Assembly: GCF_002055535.1 (NCBI RefSeq)
Contig: NZ_LN831034.1
Coordinates: 868,001 to 932,000 of the forward strand
Direction: 5' to 3'
From: Streptococcus pyogenes
GTDB taxonomy: Bacteria; Bacillota; Bacilli; Lactobacillales; Streptococcaceae
DNA length: 64,000 bases
Made by a program: the position numbers and the translations under genes. The notes beneath the pieces are model-generated. The model was not told the origin of the DNA. It saw only the letters and a list, made by a program, of their open reading frames with translations, and did no database searches. Positions 46,186 to 55,398 of the stretch are shown here, piece after piece (position 1 is the first letter of the stretch; each line of letters starts with the position of its first letter).

Positions 46186-47302
46186 CTGTTCCTCCTAAAA
46201 TATTTTTTAATGTTTGAGCTAATTGATTAACATCTTCAATGCTATTTTGATCTGAAAAACTGATACGAATTGATTCTTTTAAACGAGAAGAGTCATCCCC
46301 ATAGTACGCAGCTAAAACATGACTTGGATTAACAGCTCCAGCAGTACAAGCAGAACCAGTTGATACTGCAATGCCTGCTAAGTCAAGTTGTGTTAGTAAA
46401 ATAGTATTTTGGTAGCCTAAAAATCCAATATTGAGAACATGAGGAAGATAATGAGTACCTTGATTAATATAGTAGGGTAGTCCTTCTAGGAGGCTAATCA
46501 AGTGATGACGTAAACTAATAATGTGATCAGTTGATTGGTCAAGACAAGTCATAGCATCAGTCAAAGCTTGTGCCATACCAATAATACCTAACATATTTTC
46601 AGTACTTGCGCGTCGCTTTCCTTCTTGATCACCCCCGTGAAGAAGAGGGTCGATTGGTTGTCCGTTACTGTATAAAAAGCCGCATCCTTTAGGACCATGA
46701 AATTTGTGAGCAGAAGCAGATAAAAAGTCAATCCCAAGTTCGCTAGGAATAATCTTGAGTTTGCCAACAGCTTGAACGGCATCAACATGAAAAGCAGCTT
46801 GATGGTCTTTGAGCAGATTCCCAATGTCCTTAATAGGTAACAGGTCACCTGTTTCGTTATTGGCATACATTATGCTTACCAAAATGGTGTCATCTCTCAA
46901 GGCTTGTTTTAAGTCAGATAAATTTATTTGTCCATTTTGACAAGGCAAATAAGTGACCTCAAAACCAAATCGCTCTTCGAGATAGGCCATGGTATGAAGC
47001 ACAGAGTGGTGCTCAATAGTAGTTGTGATGAGATGTTTGCCCTTTGCTTGATGAGCTAAAGCATAGCCTTTTATGGCCATATTATTGCTTTCAGTTCCAC
47101 CGGACGTTACTATAATTTGCTGTTCACTTGCCCCCAAGTTTCTAGCGATAGCTTGTCGGCATTCACGAAGGATTTTATTGGCTCGGCGACCGTAGAAATG
47201 AATACTAGAGGGGTTACCAAAGTTATCTTGCATAGCTGCTGTCATCGCCCTAATCACATTAGGACTAAGTGGTGTGGTGGCGGCGTTATCAAAGTAAGTC
47301 AT
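46175..47302 (-). CDS. nifS: Cysteine desulfurase (NifS/IscS-like)
   Basis: The 375-residue PLP enzyme has the cofactor Lys in [12 protein letters not shown] (about residue 201). The persulfide-forming Cys is in [15 protein letters not shown], with the short active-site loop of group I enzymes, and the PLP-phosphate site is TSGGTESNN. It removes sulfur from cysteine for tRNA thiolation or Fe-S assembly. It overlaps prs by 4 bp and DUF1831 by 11 bp in the order prs-nifS-DUF1831. Confidence 0.92.
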   Translation of the reverse strand: MTYFDNAATTPLSPNVIRAMTAAMQDNFGNPSSIHFYGRRANKILRECRQAIARNLGASEQQIIVTSGGTESNNMAIKGYALAHQAKGKHLITTTIEHHSVLHTMAYLEERFGFEVTYLPCQNGQINLSDLKQALRDDTILVSIMYANNETGDLLPIKDIGNLLKDHQAAFHVDAVQAVGKLKIIPSELGIDFLSASAHKFHGPKGCGFLYSNGQPIDPLLHGGDQEGKRRASTENMLGIIGMAQALTDAMTCLDQSTDHIISLRHHLISLLEGLPYYINQGTHYLPHVLNIGFLGYQNTILLTQLDLAGIAVSTGSACTAGAVNPSHVLAAYYGDDSSRLKESIRISFSDQNSIEDVNQLAQTLKNILGGTDGF

Positions 47303-48279
47303 GCGTTATTTTTGCCTTTAGGTTGATAAGAAAAAAGCGGACTTAAGGGTCTTCTTTCATGGATACGAATAATAGCTTCTGCGATTAAATCACTGGCGCT
47401 AAGATAAGTAACGTTTTCTGGCACACGATTTTTAGTTTTAACAGAATCTGTAACGATAATTTCTTTGATTGGAGCTGTTTCTAATACATCAGCAGCTCCA
47501 CCAGCAAATAAGCCATGGCTAGCGACCGCGTAAGTATCAGTAGCGCCTGAGCGTTCAAGAATTTTAGCAGCTTCTGCAAAGGTTTTCCCAGTATTTAAAA
47601 TATCATCAATTAAAATGGCTTTTTTACCAGAAACATCACCAATAATATAACCTTGTTCACGTTCAGAATCATCTTGTGCATAGTCGATAATAGCAATCGG
47701 GGAATCAAGATATTCAGCCAAGCTTCTAGCACGTTTAATTCCAGAATTTTTAGGGCTAACGACAACAACATCAGAACCTGATAAGCCTAATTTACTGTAA
47801 CGTTCTGCAAAAAGAGGGACTGTAAAGAGGTTATCCACTGGAATATCAAAAAAACCTTGTACCTGAACAGCATGTAAGTCAAGCGTCACTACACGATCAA
47901 TACCAGCTTTAGTCAGCATATTAGCTACTAGTTTAGCAGTAATCGGTTCGCGGGGCTTAGCGACACGGTCTTGACGAGAGTAACCAAAGTATGGCAATAC
48001 AATATTGACGGTATTAGCACTTGCACGTTTACAAGCATCAATCATGATGAGTAATTCCCAAAGATTATCATTGACAGGAAAACTAGTGGATTGAATAATA
48101 TAGATATCATCTCCACGCACTGTTTCTTCAATATTGATCATAATTTCTCCATCGGAAAATTGACGTGAAGACATTTTTCCAAGAGGGATTCCAGCAGCTT
48201 TAGCAATTTTTTCAGCAATTGGAAGATTTGATGTGAGTGAGAACAGTTTGATTTGCTTGTCAGCATATCGTTCAGTCAT
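47299..48279 (-). CDS. prs: Ribose-phosphate pyrophosphokinase (second streptococcal type)
   Basis: The 326-residue protein has the PRPP synthetase segments [29 protein letters not shown] (ATP and ribose-5-phosphate site) and [19 protein letters not shown]. The PRPP loop is [11 protein letters not shown], where most enzymes have DDIIDTAGT, in line with the Prs2 paralogue of streptococci. It makes PRPP for nucleotide, His and Trp synthesis. A TTGGGTAA/TTACCCAA inverted repeat lies in its leader. Confidence 0.92.
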   Translation of the reverse strand: MTERYADKQIKLFSLTSNLPIAEKIAKAAGIPLGKMSSRQFSDGEIMINIEETVRGDDIYIIQSTSFPVNDNLWELLIMIDACKRASANTVNIVLPYFGYSRQDRVAKPREPITAKLVANMLTKAGIDRVVTLDLHAVQVQGFFDIPVDNLFTVPLFAERYSKLGLSGSDVVVVSPKNSGIKRARSLAEYLDSPIAIIDYAQDDSEREQGYIIGDVSGKKAILIDDILNTGKTFAEAAKILERSGATDTYAVASHGLFAGGAADVLETAPIKEIIVTDSVKTKNRVPENVTYLSASDLIAEAIIRIHERRPLSPLFSYQPKGKNNA

Positions 48280-48309
48280 GATAGATTTAGCTCCTTAACT
48301 TCAATAAAA

Positions 48310-48347
48310 TTGGGTAAACTGTTTTATTAATGAGTCACATTACCCAA
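48310..48347 (-). other. Inverted repeat in the prs leader
   Basis: TTGGGTAA (48310-48317) and TTACCCAA (48340-48347) are perfectly complementary, separated by 22 bases and about 30 bp upstream of the prs start. It could form a leader hairpin. Function not known. Confidence 0.35.
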
Positions 48348-48418
48348 AAGTGTTTAATTGACATCCCTATTTTAACAGAAAAACAGAAAAATTTCAGTTT
48401 TTCTGTCGCTTTTAGCCA

Positions 48419-48997
48419 TTATTTATCGTTGAACTTTTTTAAGGTATTAATACACCGAGCTACTTTGCTTTTAGCATATTTGAAAGTAATGTGATGTTCA
48501 GATAAAAAAGAATCAAAATCAATCTTTCCTTGAAGAGCGTCACTTACTTCTAATTCTAATTCATAGTCTTTGGTATTGGCATATAGGTTATAGTCTAAGG
48601 CCAATTTACCTATCGGTATCACTGTCTCGCGACGAACGGTAGTTAAATTGCCAAAAGTTACCAGTGCAGATGGTTTGATACCTTTTGAAATAATAATATC
48701 AAGAGCAGTTGATTCAGGAAGATTCCCATGTTTAATCATATCTTTTGCTTGTTCAAGAAAAAGAGGGACATTGTACTCACGATTCCCCACTTTTTCTGGC
48801 ACTTTTAGGGTTAATTCGGCGCTATTTACAAATGTTCGAATACGTAATGACATTTTGTTAGCTTTTAAATCAAATGCTTTTGTATCAATATAGTAATTAG
48901 TTTGTGTAACAGGCGTCACATGTTTCATTTGAGATAAAAGACGGTTATACTCATTTTTTGTAAGTAGAGTTTTATATTCGATTTCTAGGTTAGTCAT
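48419..48997 (-). CDS. CYTH-domain (adenylate cyclase/thiamine triphosphatase-like) protein
   Basis: The 192-residue protein carries the CYTH signature ExExK at the N-terminus (LEIEYKTLL, Glu5/Glu7/Lys9). The basic and acidic residues lining the triphosphate tunnel follow (SLRIRTF, ELTLKVPEK, ELELEVSD). Bacterial members hydrolyse inorganic or organic triphosphates. It is divergent from relQ with an 87-bp shared region, a neighbourhood kept in many Firmicutes, which suggests a link with nucleotide alarmone metabolism. No substrate is proven. Confidence 0.85.
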   Translation of the reverse strand: MTNLEIEYKTLLTKNEYNRLLSQMKHVTPVTQTNYYIDTKAFDLKANKMSLRIRTFVNSAELTLKVPEKVGNREYNVPLFLEQAKDMIKHGNLPESTALDIIISKGIKPSALVTFGNLTTVRRETVIPIGKLALDYNLYANTKDYELELEVSDALQGKIDFDSFLSEHHITFKYAKSKVARCINTLKKFNDK

Positions 48998-49084
48998 GGG
49001 AAATTCCTTTTAATTTGTGCTATAATAAATTGTTATTTCAATTTTATATTATTATCCTGGCTTTGACAAGAAAGGAGACAATAG

Positions 49085-49756
49085 ATGACCTTAGATTGGG
49101 AAGAATTTTTAGATCCTTATATCCAAACAGTTGGTGAATTAAAAATAAAACTACGGGGTATTCGCAAGCAATATCGTAAGCAAAATCGTTATTCTCCGAT
49201 TGAATTTGTTACGGGACGTGTTAAGTCAATTGAAAGTATTAAAGAAAAAATGATTTTACGTGGTGTTATTGAAGAAAATATAGCACAAGATATTCAAGAT
49301 ATTGCTGGACTACGTATTATGGTTCAGTTTGTTGATGATGTGGAAGAAGTCTTAGCTCTATTGCGTCAACGACAAGACATGACAATTGTTTATGAACGAG
49401 ATTATATTCGCAATATGAAGTCCAGTGGCTACAGGTCTTATCATGTGGTGGTTGAGTACCCTGTTGACACCATTGAAGGTCAAAAAAAGGTCTTAGCGGA
49501 GATTCAGATTCGTACTTTGGCAATGAACTTTTGGGCGACCATTGAGCATTCTTTAAATTATAAATATGGTGGAGACTTCCCAGAAGAAATTAAAAAGCGT
49601 CTTGAAGTGACTGCTAAAATTGCTTTAGAATTAGACGAAGAAATGCGTAAGATTCGAGAAGATATTCGGGAGGCTCAATTATTGTTTGACCCCGTGACAC
49701 GAAATTTAAGTGATGGTGTAGGAAATAGTGATGACACAGATGAATTATACAGGTAA
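49085..49756 (+). CDS. relQ: Small alarmone synthetase RelQ (GTP pyrophosphokinase)
   Basis: The 223-residue protein contains only a RelA/SpoT synthetase domain: a basic G-loop region ([15 protein letters not shown]), ITGLR-like [23 protein letters not shown] and [12 protein letters not shown]. The C-terminal helix mediates tetramer formation. It lacks the hydrolase, TGS and ACT parts of long Rel. It makes (p)ppGpp from ATP and GDP/GTP in response to cell-envelope or other stress. RBS AAAGGAG precedes ATG 49085. It overlaps nadK by 26 bp. Confidence 0.92.
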   Translation: MTLDWEEFLDPYIQTVGELKIKLRGIRKQYRKQNRYSPIEFVTGRVKSIESIKEKMILRGVIEENIAQDIQDIAGLRIMVQFVDDVEEVLALLRQRQDMTIVYERDYIRNMKSSGYRSYHVVVEYPVDTIEGQKKVLAEIQIRTLAMNFWATIEHSLNYKYGGDFPEEIKKRLEVTAKIALELDEEMRKIREDIREAQLLFDPVTRNLSDGVGNSDDTDELYR

Positions 49757-50567
49757 GGTAAAACGAGTTGCTATTATTGCAAATGGTAAGTACCAAAGTA
49801 AACGCGTCGCCTCCAAACTTTTCTCCGTATTTAAAGATGATCCTGATTTCTATCTTTCAAAGAAAAATCCGGATATTGTGATTTCTATTGGCGGAGATGG
49901 GATGCTCTTATCTGCCTTTCACATGTATGAAAAAGAATTAGATAAGGTACGTTTTGTAGGAATCCACACCGGTCATCTTGGCTTTTATACCGATTATAGG
50001 GATTTTGAAGTTGATAAATTAATTGATAATTTAAGAAAAGACAAGGGAGAACAAATCTCTTATCCGATTTTAAAAGTTGCTATTACTTTAGATGATGGTC
50101 GTGTGGTTAAAGCGCGTGCTTTGAATGAAGCGACGGTTAAGCGTATTGAAAAAACGATGGTAGCAGATGTTATTATTAACCATGTCAAATTTGAAAGCTT
50201 CCGAGGTGATGGGATTTCAGTATCGACCCCGACAGGGAGCACAGCCTACAATAAATCTTTAGGTGGTGCTGTCTTGCATCCGACGATTGAAGCGCTGCAA
50301 TTGACGGAAATTTCCAGTCTTAATAACCGTGTCTTTAGAACCTTGGGCTCATCAATCATTATTCCCAAAAAAGATAAGATTGAGTTAGTGCCAAAACGAT
50401 TAGGAATTTATACCATTTCCATTGATAATAAAACCTATCAGTTAAAAAATGTGACGAAGGTGGAGTATTTTATCGACGATGAGAAAATTCATTTTGTTTC
50501 CTCTCCGAGTCATACGAGCTTTTGGGAAAGGGTCAAGGATGCCTTTATTGGAGAGATTGACTCATGA
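49731..50567 (+). CDS. nadK: NAD kinase
   Basis: The 278-residue enzyme has the GGDGM motif (about residue 52), the Asn-Glu pair in LNEATVKR, and [15 protein letters not shown] (about 142-156). It phosphorylates NAD+ to NADP+. GTG 49728 and ATG 49731 are adjacent; the ATG gives the usual streptococcal N-terminus (MTQMNYTGK). The start lies inside relQ and the stop overlaps the next gene (ATGA), so relQ-nadK-pseudouridine synthase-pta form one operon. Confidence 0.95.
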   Translation: MTQMNYTGKVKRVAIIANGKYQSKRVASKLFSVFKDDPDFYLSKKNPDIVISIGGDGMLLSAFHMYEKELDKVRFVGIHTGHLGFYTDYRDFEVDKLIDNLRKDKGEQISYPILKVAITLDDGRVVKARALNEATVKRIEKTMVADVIINHVKFESFRGDGISVSTPTGSTAYNKSLGGAVLHPTIEALQLTEISSLNNRVFRTLGSSIIIPKKDKIELVPKRLGIYTISIDNKTYQLKNVTKVEYFIDDEKIHFVSSPSHTSFWERVKDAFIGEIDS

Positions 50568-51469
50568 GATTTGAATTTGTAGCAGACAAACGAATAAAAG
50601 TAAAAACCCTTTTAAAAAGTTATGATGTCTCTAAAGGACTATTGGCTAAAATCAAATATAAGGGCGGTAATATATTAGTGAATGGTATTGAACAAAATGC
50701 CATTTATTTATTGCAAGTGGGAGATGTTGTCACCATTGACATTCCAAACGAAGAGCCCTTTGAAAAGCTTGAAGCCATCCCTTTTGATTTGGATATTGTT
50801 CACGAGGATGATCATTTTTTGGTGATTAATAAACCCATTGGCTTTGCCAGTATTCCAAGTGCCATCCACTCCAATACCATTGCTAACTTTATCAAGGCAT
50901 ATTATGTGGACAATCATTACCTAGACCAACAAGTGCATATCGTGACTCGTTTAGACAGAGATACGAGTGGCTTGATGTTATTTGCTAAGCATGGTTATGC
51001 TCATGCAAGGTTGGACAAGCAACTCCAAACTCGCTCAATAGAGAAACGTTATTTTGCTCTGGTTTCTGGAAATGGGATGTTGCCAGATGAAGGAGATATT
51101 ATTGCTCCAATTGGGCGTTCAAAAGATAGTATTATTACCAGGGCAGTTGACCCTATGGGCAAATATGCCAAGACTAGCTATAAGGTTGTGGCGCGCTATT
51201 CAGAAAATGTGCATTTAGTGGATATCAAATTGCATACAGGACGTACCCATCAAATCAGAGTTCATTTTGCCCATATTGGTTTTCCACTTTTAGGGGATGA
51301 CCTTTACGGAGGTCGTTTGGACTTAGGAATAACAAGGCAAGCTTTACATTGTCATTATTTGAATTTCAAAGATCCATTTACAGAAAGTGATTGTAGCTAT
51401 GCAATACACTTGACAGATGACTTTGATAGCGTTATCATAGGTTTACAGAAAAAAGATAGAGGTTATTAA
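50564..51469 (+). CDS. RluA-family pseudouridine synthase (RluD-like)
   Basis: The 301-residue enzyme has an N-terminal S4-like RNA-binding region ([17 protein letters not shown]), the catalytic Asp in [16 protein letters not shown] (about residue 130) and the C-terminal [11 protein letters not shown]. It isomerises uridines in 23S rRNA or tRNA; the exact site is not predictable. It is coupled by 4 bp to nadK, with pta 3 bp downstream. Confidence 0.9.
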   Translation: MRFEFVADKRIKVKTLLKSYDVSKGLLAKIKYKGGNILVNGIEQNAIYLLQVGDVVTIDIPNEEPFEKLEAIPFDLDIVHEDDHFLVINKPIGFASIPSAIHSNTIANFIKAYYVDNHYLDQQVHIVTRLDRDTSGLMLFAKHGYAHARLDKQLQTRSIEKRYFALVSGNGMLPDEGDIIAPIGRSKDSIITRAVDPMGKYAKTSYKVVARYSENVHLVDIKLHTGRTHQIRVHFAHIGFPLLGDDLYGGRLDLGITRQALHCHYLNFKDPFTESDCSYAIHLTDDFDSVIIGLQKKDRGY

Positions 51470-51472
51470 AGA

Positions 51473-52468
51473 ATGAGTATTCGTAGTTTATTCGGTGGTT
51501 TAAGAGAAAAAATTCTTGGTAAAAACATGAAGATTGTTTTCCCAGAAGGTAATGATGAGCGCGTCGTCCGTGCAGCTGCTCGTTTGAAATTTGAAGGACT
51601 CTTAGAACCGATTATCCTTGGACAGTCAGAAGAGGTACGCAACCTTTTGACAAAATTAGGTTTCGCTGATCAAGACTATACTATCATTAATCCAAATGAA
51701 TATGCGGATTTTGACAAAATGAAAGAAGCTTTTGTTGAGGTCCGTAAAGGAAAAGCAACGCTTGAAGATGCAGATAAAATGCTTCGTGATGTTAATTACT
51801 TTGGTGTTATGTTGGTTAAAATGGGATTAGCAGATGGAATGGTATCAGGGGCTATTCATTCAACAGCTGACACTGTTCGTCCAGCTCTTCAAATCATCAA
51901 AACTAAACCAGGTATCTCAAGAACTTCAGGTGTCTTCTTGATGAACCGCGAAAATACGAGCGAGCGTTACGTGTTTGCTGATTGTGCTATCAATATTGAC
52001 CCAACAGCACAAGAATTGGCAGAAATCGCTGTTAACACAGCTGAAACAGCTAAAATCTTTGATATTGATCCTAAAATTGCTATGTTAAGCTTCTCAACAA
52101 AAGGTTCTGGTAAAGCGCCTCAAGTTGATAAGGTAAGAGAAGCAACAGAAATTGCTACAGGGTTGAACCCTGATTTGGCACTTGATGGCGAGTTGCAATT
52201 TGATGCAGCCTTTGTTCCTGAAACAGCGGCTATCAAAGCACCAGATTCAGCGGTTGCTGGTCAAGCTAATACTTTCGTTTTCCCTGACTTGCAGTCTGGA
52301 AATATTGGTTACAAAATTGCACAACGTTTAGGAATGTTTGATGCTATTGGACCAATCTTACAAGGATTGAACAAACCTGTTAATGATTTATCTCGTGGCT
52401 CAAGCGCTGAAGATATTTACAAACTAGCCATTATTACAGCAGCACAAGCTATTGAAAGCCAAGGGTAA
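51473..52468 (+). CDS. pta: Phosphate acetyltransferase
   Basis: The 331-residue enzyme is the short, catalytic-domain-only type: FPEGNDERVVRAA near the N-terminus, SGAIHSTADTVRPALQI, SFSTKGSGKAP and a C-terminal PVNDLSRGSS. It interconverts acetyl-CoA and acetyl phosphate, and with acetate kinase yields ATP during mixed-acid fermentation. It is the last gene of the relQ operon, 3 bp after the pseudouridine synthase. Confidence 0.95.
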   Translation: MSIRSLFGGLREKILGKNMKIVFPEGNDERVVRAAARLKFEGLLEPIILGQSEEVRNLLTKLGFADQDYTIINPNEYADFDKMKEAFVEVRKGKATLEDADKMLRDVNYFGVMLVKMGLADGMVSGAIHSTADTVRPALQIIKTKPGISRTSGVFLMNRENTSERYVFADCAINIDPTAQELAEIAVNTAETAKIFDIDPKIAMLSFSTKGSGKAPQVDKVREATEIATGLNPDLALDGELQFDAAFVPETAAIKAPDSAVAGQANTFVFPDLQSGNIGYKIAQRLGMFDAIGPILQGLNKPVNDLSRGSSAEDIYKLAIITAAQAIESQG

Positions 52469-52594
52469 CTCAAGACCCCTTGATATAGGATTCTAACTGC
52501 TAAGTGATGTGTTAGAATTTGTCCTAAGACTAATTGACATTATTAAAAACGAGTTGGCCAGACCATCTCGTTTTTTTTGAAGGTGAGGAAATGT

Positions 52595-53367
52595 ATGGGA
52601 AATATTGCCTTAGTAACAGGGGCTTCAGCCGGTTTTGGCAGAGCCATTGTCGAACACTTAATTGCAGATGGGATAAAGGTTATTGGTGCTTCTCGTCGTC
52701 TTGAGAAACTCAAGGCCTTAGAAACGAGCTTTGGGTCGGACAACTTTTACCCTTTGCAGATGGATGTCACAGATACCAAAGCGATTGATGATGCTTTGAC
52801 AAGTCTACCAAATCAGTGGCAAGATATTACTATTTTAGTGAATAATGCAGGCTTGGCATTAGGACTTGATAAGGCTTATGAAGCCGATTTTGAGAATTGG
52901 ATGACGATGATTAATACCAATATTGTTGGGTTGATTTATCTCACACGTCAATTATTACCACATATGGTCTCCAAAGATGATGGTATTATTATTAATTTAG
53001 GGTCAACCGCAGGGACAATTCCCTATCCGGGAGCTAATATTTATGGGGCTAGCAAGGCTTTTGTTAAGCAGTTCTCACTCAATTTACGAGCTGATTTAGC
53101 AGGTAGCCATATACGTGTGACCAATATTGAACCCGGTCTATGTGAAGGGACAGAATTTTCAAAGGGACAGAATTTTCAAAGGTCCGCTTTAATGGTGATG
53201 AGGAACGGGTGAAGGCCATTTATCAAGGAGCACATGCCATTCAACCTCAAAATATTGCGTCGACCGTATCATGGGTGATTCATCAGCCCCCTCATGTTAA
53301 TGTTAATCGTATTGAGCTGATGCCAGTGTCGCAAAGTTATGGACCGCAACCAGTTACTCGTGACTAG
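52595..53367 (+). pseudogene. SDR-family oxidoreductase (YdfG-like), disrupted by a 17-bp tandem duplication
   Basis: From ATG 52595 (RBS AGGTGAGGA) the frame has NAD(P) loop TGASAGFGRA, NNAG, and the catalytic Tyr-Lys in YGASKAFVKQ, a classical short-chain dehydrogenase close to serine/3-hydroxy acid dehydrogenases. At 53147-53180 the 17-base unit GGGACAGAATTTTCAAA is present twice in tandem, shifting the frame, and translation stops at 53212 after unrelated residues. With one copy removed the frame reads EGTEFSKVRFNGDEERVKA and continues to TAG 53367 with the normal C-terminus (RIELMPVSQSYG). The enzyme loses its last 60 or so residues. Confidence 0.9.
53147..53180 (+). repeat. 17-bp tandem duplication causing the SDR frameshift
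   Basis: Bases 53147-53163 and 53164-53180 are identical copies of GGGACAGAATTTTCAAA. Seventeen is not a multiple of three, so the second copy alone accounts for the frame loss. Slippage between copies could restore the gene. Confidence 0.95.
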
Positions 53368-53560
53368 CAAGGGATGAGTCCATAAGAATAATAATCTTTA
53401 GAAAAATGGTTTACTGGGATGGCTTATTCTTTATAAGTGAGACTTACCGATTCAGTCATCAAAAAAAGCAGTCAAGAAGAAGGTTTTGAGGTCTTCAAGC
53501 GTTCATGATTGCTTCTTGTGCGTTGATGATTTAGGCTGAACTCCCTATTTAAAATCAAGT

Positions 53561-54250
53561 TTAGTGATCTAAAATGGAAGGGCCTGATGTGACATCGGAC
53601 CAGCCAACAATGGCTTGTCCAGTTTCTTCTAAATACTGGTTTAATAACGGTTTAATGTCTTGAACGGTATCCAAAACTCCCACCAGCTGACCTTGAGGAT
53701 TTTTAAGAGCTTGATAATGCTGCATGTAAATATGATCCAATGAACCCGAAGGAAGTAGGAAGGTTTTACAAGGGTTATCTGATAAACGCAATTCAGCAAG
53801 AATCCAATCTTCTATTTCTTTATCAGTAGTTGGCAAAAAACTTCCATTAAAAGCATGATTATCGACTATGATGTTTCCATTTGCATCAGATAACCTTGCT
53901 TGCAAAGGAAGGTACTGTAAAAAATGTCCATCAAATTTTTGGTAAAATCCAGTGAGGTATTGGCTTAACGATAAGACTGCTGTTGCTTGATCAAAGACAC
54001 TTTCTGTCACTAAAAAGCCCTGACCATGTTGAGAAGTTTTGAAATAGAGTGTAGGCAAGTCAATGTCATGCTCATGGAAACTGAAAATTCCTTGGAAAGT
54101 CGACAATTGATTTGACTGAATGTTGGCTTTGCTAGTGAGAATAGTCACCTCAAAAAGGTGTGAGAAGTGGTGGGAAAGCTCTCTAATAAACGTCTCTTCA
54201 AGTTGGTTTTCAGGTGTTAAGAGCGCTAAAATGGAAATGGCATTTTTCAT
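53561..54250 (-). CDS. PAS-domain-containing protein of unknown function
   Basis: The 229-residue soluble protein has an unrecognised N-terminal half (MKNAISILALLTPENQ and following). The C-terminal half resembles the PAS fold at the end of DUF438 proteins: PLQARLSDANGNIIVDN, then YQALKNPQGQLVGVLDTVQDI. There is no kinase or HTH part, so a sensing or metabolite-binding role is a guess. It is a single gene with no close partner. Confidence 0.6.
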   Translation of the reverse strand: MKNAISILALLTPENQLEETFIRELSHHFSHLFEVTILTSKANIQSNQLSTFQGIFSFHEHDIDLPTLYFKTSQHGQGFLVTESVFDQATAVLSLSQYLTGFYQKFDGHFLQYLPLQARLSDANGNIIVDNHAFNGSFLPTTDKEIEDWILAELRLSDNPCKTFLLPSGSLDHIYMQHYQALKNPQGQLVGVLDTVQDIKPLLNQYLEETGQAIVGWSDVTSGPSILDH

Positions 54251-54669
54251 AATTGTATGATAGCTGTATTTTCTAGAAAAGACAATTAATCTGCTTATCT
54301 ATCATCATAGGCAAGTCTAGGATTTTTGATAAGGTAATTTTGGAGAGATAGGCTGACCCAGTGACCTGTTTTTCTATAAGGGGGTAATAGTCTCATTATT
54401 TGACTTATAGTGGGAAACTTTTTATAATGGTCAACAACAAACGACAAGAAAATAATGAGAGAAAAAGTTTTTGAGAATTGGTAGTTTCTACCTTACTGAG
54501 GATACCTAAGAGTCCCTTTAATTAGTAGATGCGTTTGTCTAAAAATGGTAGGGCATGCAGTGATTCCTTGTAGTTACTCAGAACGTTTTGAGAAAAAATG
54601 ACAGAGAGACAGGTTGAATGAACTCATCAGCTTTTATGCTGTTACTTTAACCAATGAATTGGAGAAATA
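54251..54669. other. Intergenic region with the promoter and long leader of the EgtU/Opu transporter
   Basis: The first 150 bp hold no frame or repeat of note. A strong promoter sits at 54400-54428, leaving a leader of about 235 nt before the ATPase gene. The leader has no clear terminator hairpin or known riboswitch that I can recognise. Confidence 0.5.
54400..54428 (+). promoter_or_regulatory. Promoter of the EgtU/Opu-type transporter operon
   Basis: TTGACT (54400-54405) and TATAAT (54423-54428) are 17 bp apart. The start near 54435 gives a long untranslated leader. Confidence 0.8.
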
Positions 54670-55398
54670 ATGATACGTTTTAATAATGTTTCTAAAACTT
54701 TTGGTCAGACAAAGGTTTTGCAAGAGCAGACCTTTCAAATTAATGATCGTGAATTTTTTGTGCTGGTTGGCCCCAGCGGATCGGGCAAGACCACACTTTT
54801 AAAAATGATTAATTGCCTTATTGAACCAAGCTCTGGAGATATTTTACTAAATAACGTCCCACAGACAGAGTTAGATTTACGTGAGATGAGGCTATCTATT
54901 GGATACGTATTGCAGCAAATTGCTCTGTTCCCCAATCTCACAGTAGCTGAAAATATTGCGATTATCCCTGAGATGAAGCAATGGTCAGCTGAAGAAATTA
55001 GACAAAAAACTGAAGAATTATTGGATAAGGTGGGCCTACCTGCTAAAGATTATCTTGATCGTTACCCAAGTGATTTATCGGGAGGTGAACAGCAACGTAT
55101 TGGTATTGTACGTGCTATCATTTCTCATCCTAAAATTCTATTGATGGATGAACCATTTTCAGCCTTAGATCCTATTTCACGTAAACAATTGCAAGAGTTA
55201 ATGTTGAGTCTTCACAAGGAATTTGACATGACGATTGTATTTGTGACACATGATATTGATGAGGCCATTAAATTAGGAGACCGCGTAGCTATTTTAAATG
55301 AGGGAGAAATTGTGCAACTGGATCGCCCAGAAATGATTAAGACCCACCCTGCTAATGCTTTTGTGGTCAATTTATTTGGAGGTGATGAGCATGCCTAG
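54670..55398 (+). CDS. egtUA: ABC transporter ATP-binding protein, EgtU/OpuC type (ergothioneine or osmoprotectant uptake)
   Basis: The 242-residue ATPase has Walker [10 protein letters not shown], signature [15 protein letters not shown] and Walker [14 protein letters not shown]. It lacks the C-terminal CBS domains of osmoregulated OpuA/OpuCA. That short form, together with a fused permease-binding protein next door, matches the pneumococcal EgtUA-EgtUBC system shown to import ergothioneine. Older annotations call the pair OpuAA/OpuABC (glycine betaine). Stop and start overlap by 8 bp. Confidence 0.85.
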   Translation: MIRFNNVSKTFGQTKVLQEQTFQINDREFFVLVGPSGSGKTTLLKMINCLIEPSSGDILLNNVPQTELDLREMRLSIGYVLQQIALFPNLTVAENIAIIPEMKQWSAEEIRQKTEELLDKVGLPAKDYLDRYPSDLSGGEQQRIGIVRAIISHPKILLMDEPFSALDPISRKQLQELMLSLHKEFDMTIVFVTHDIDEAIKLGDRVAILNEGEIVQLDRPEMIKTHPANAFVVNLFGGDEHA

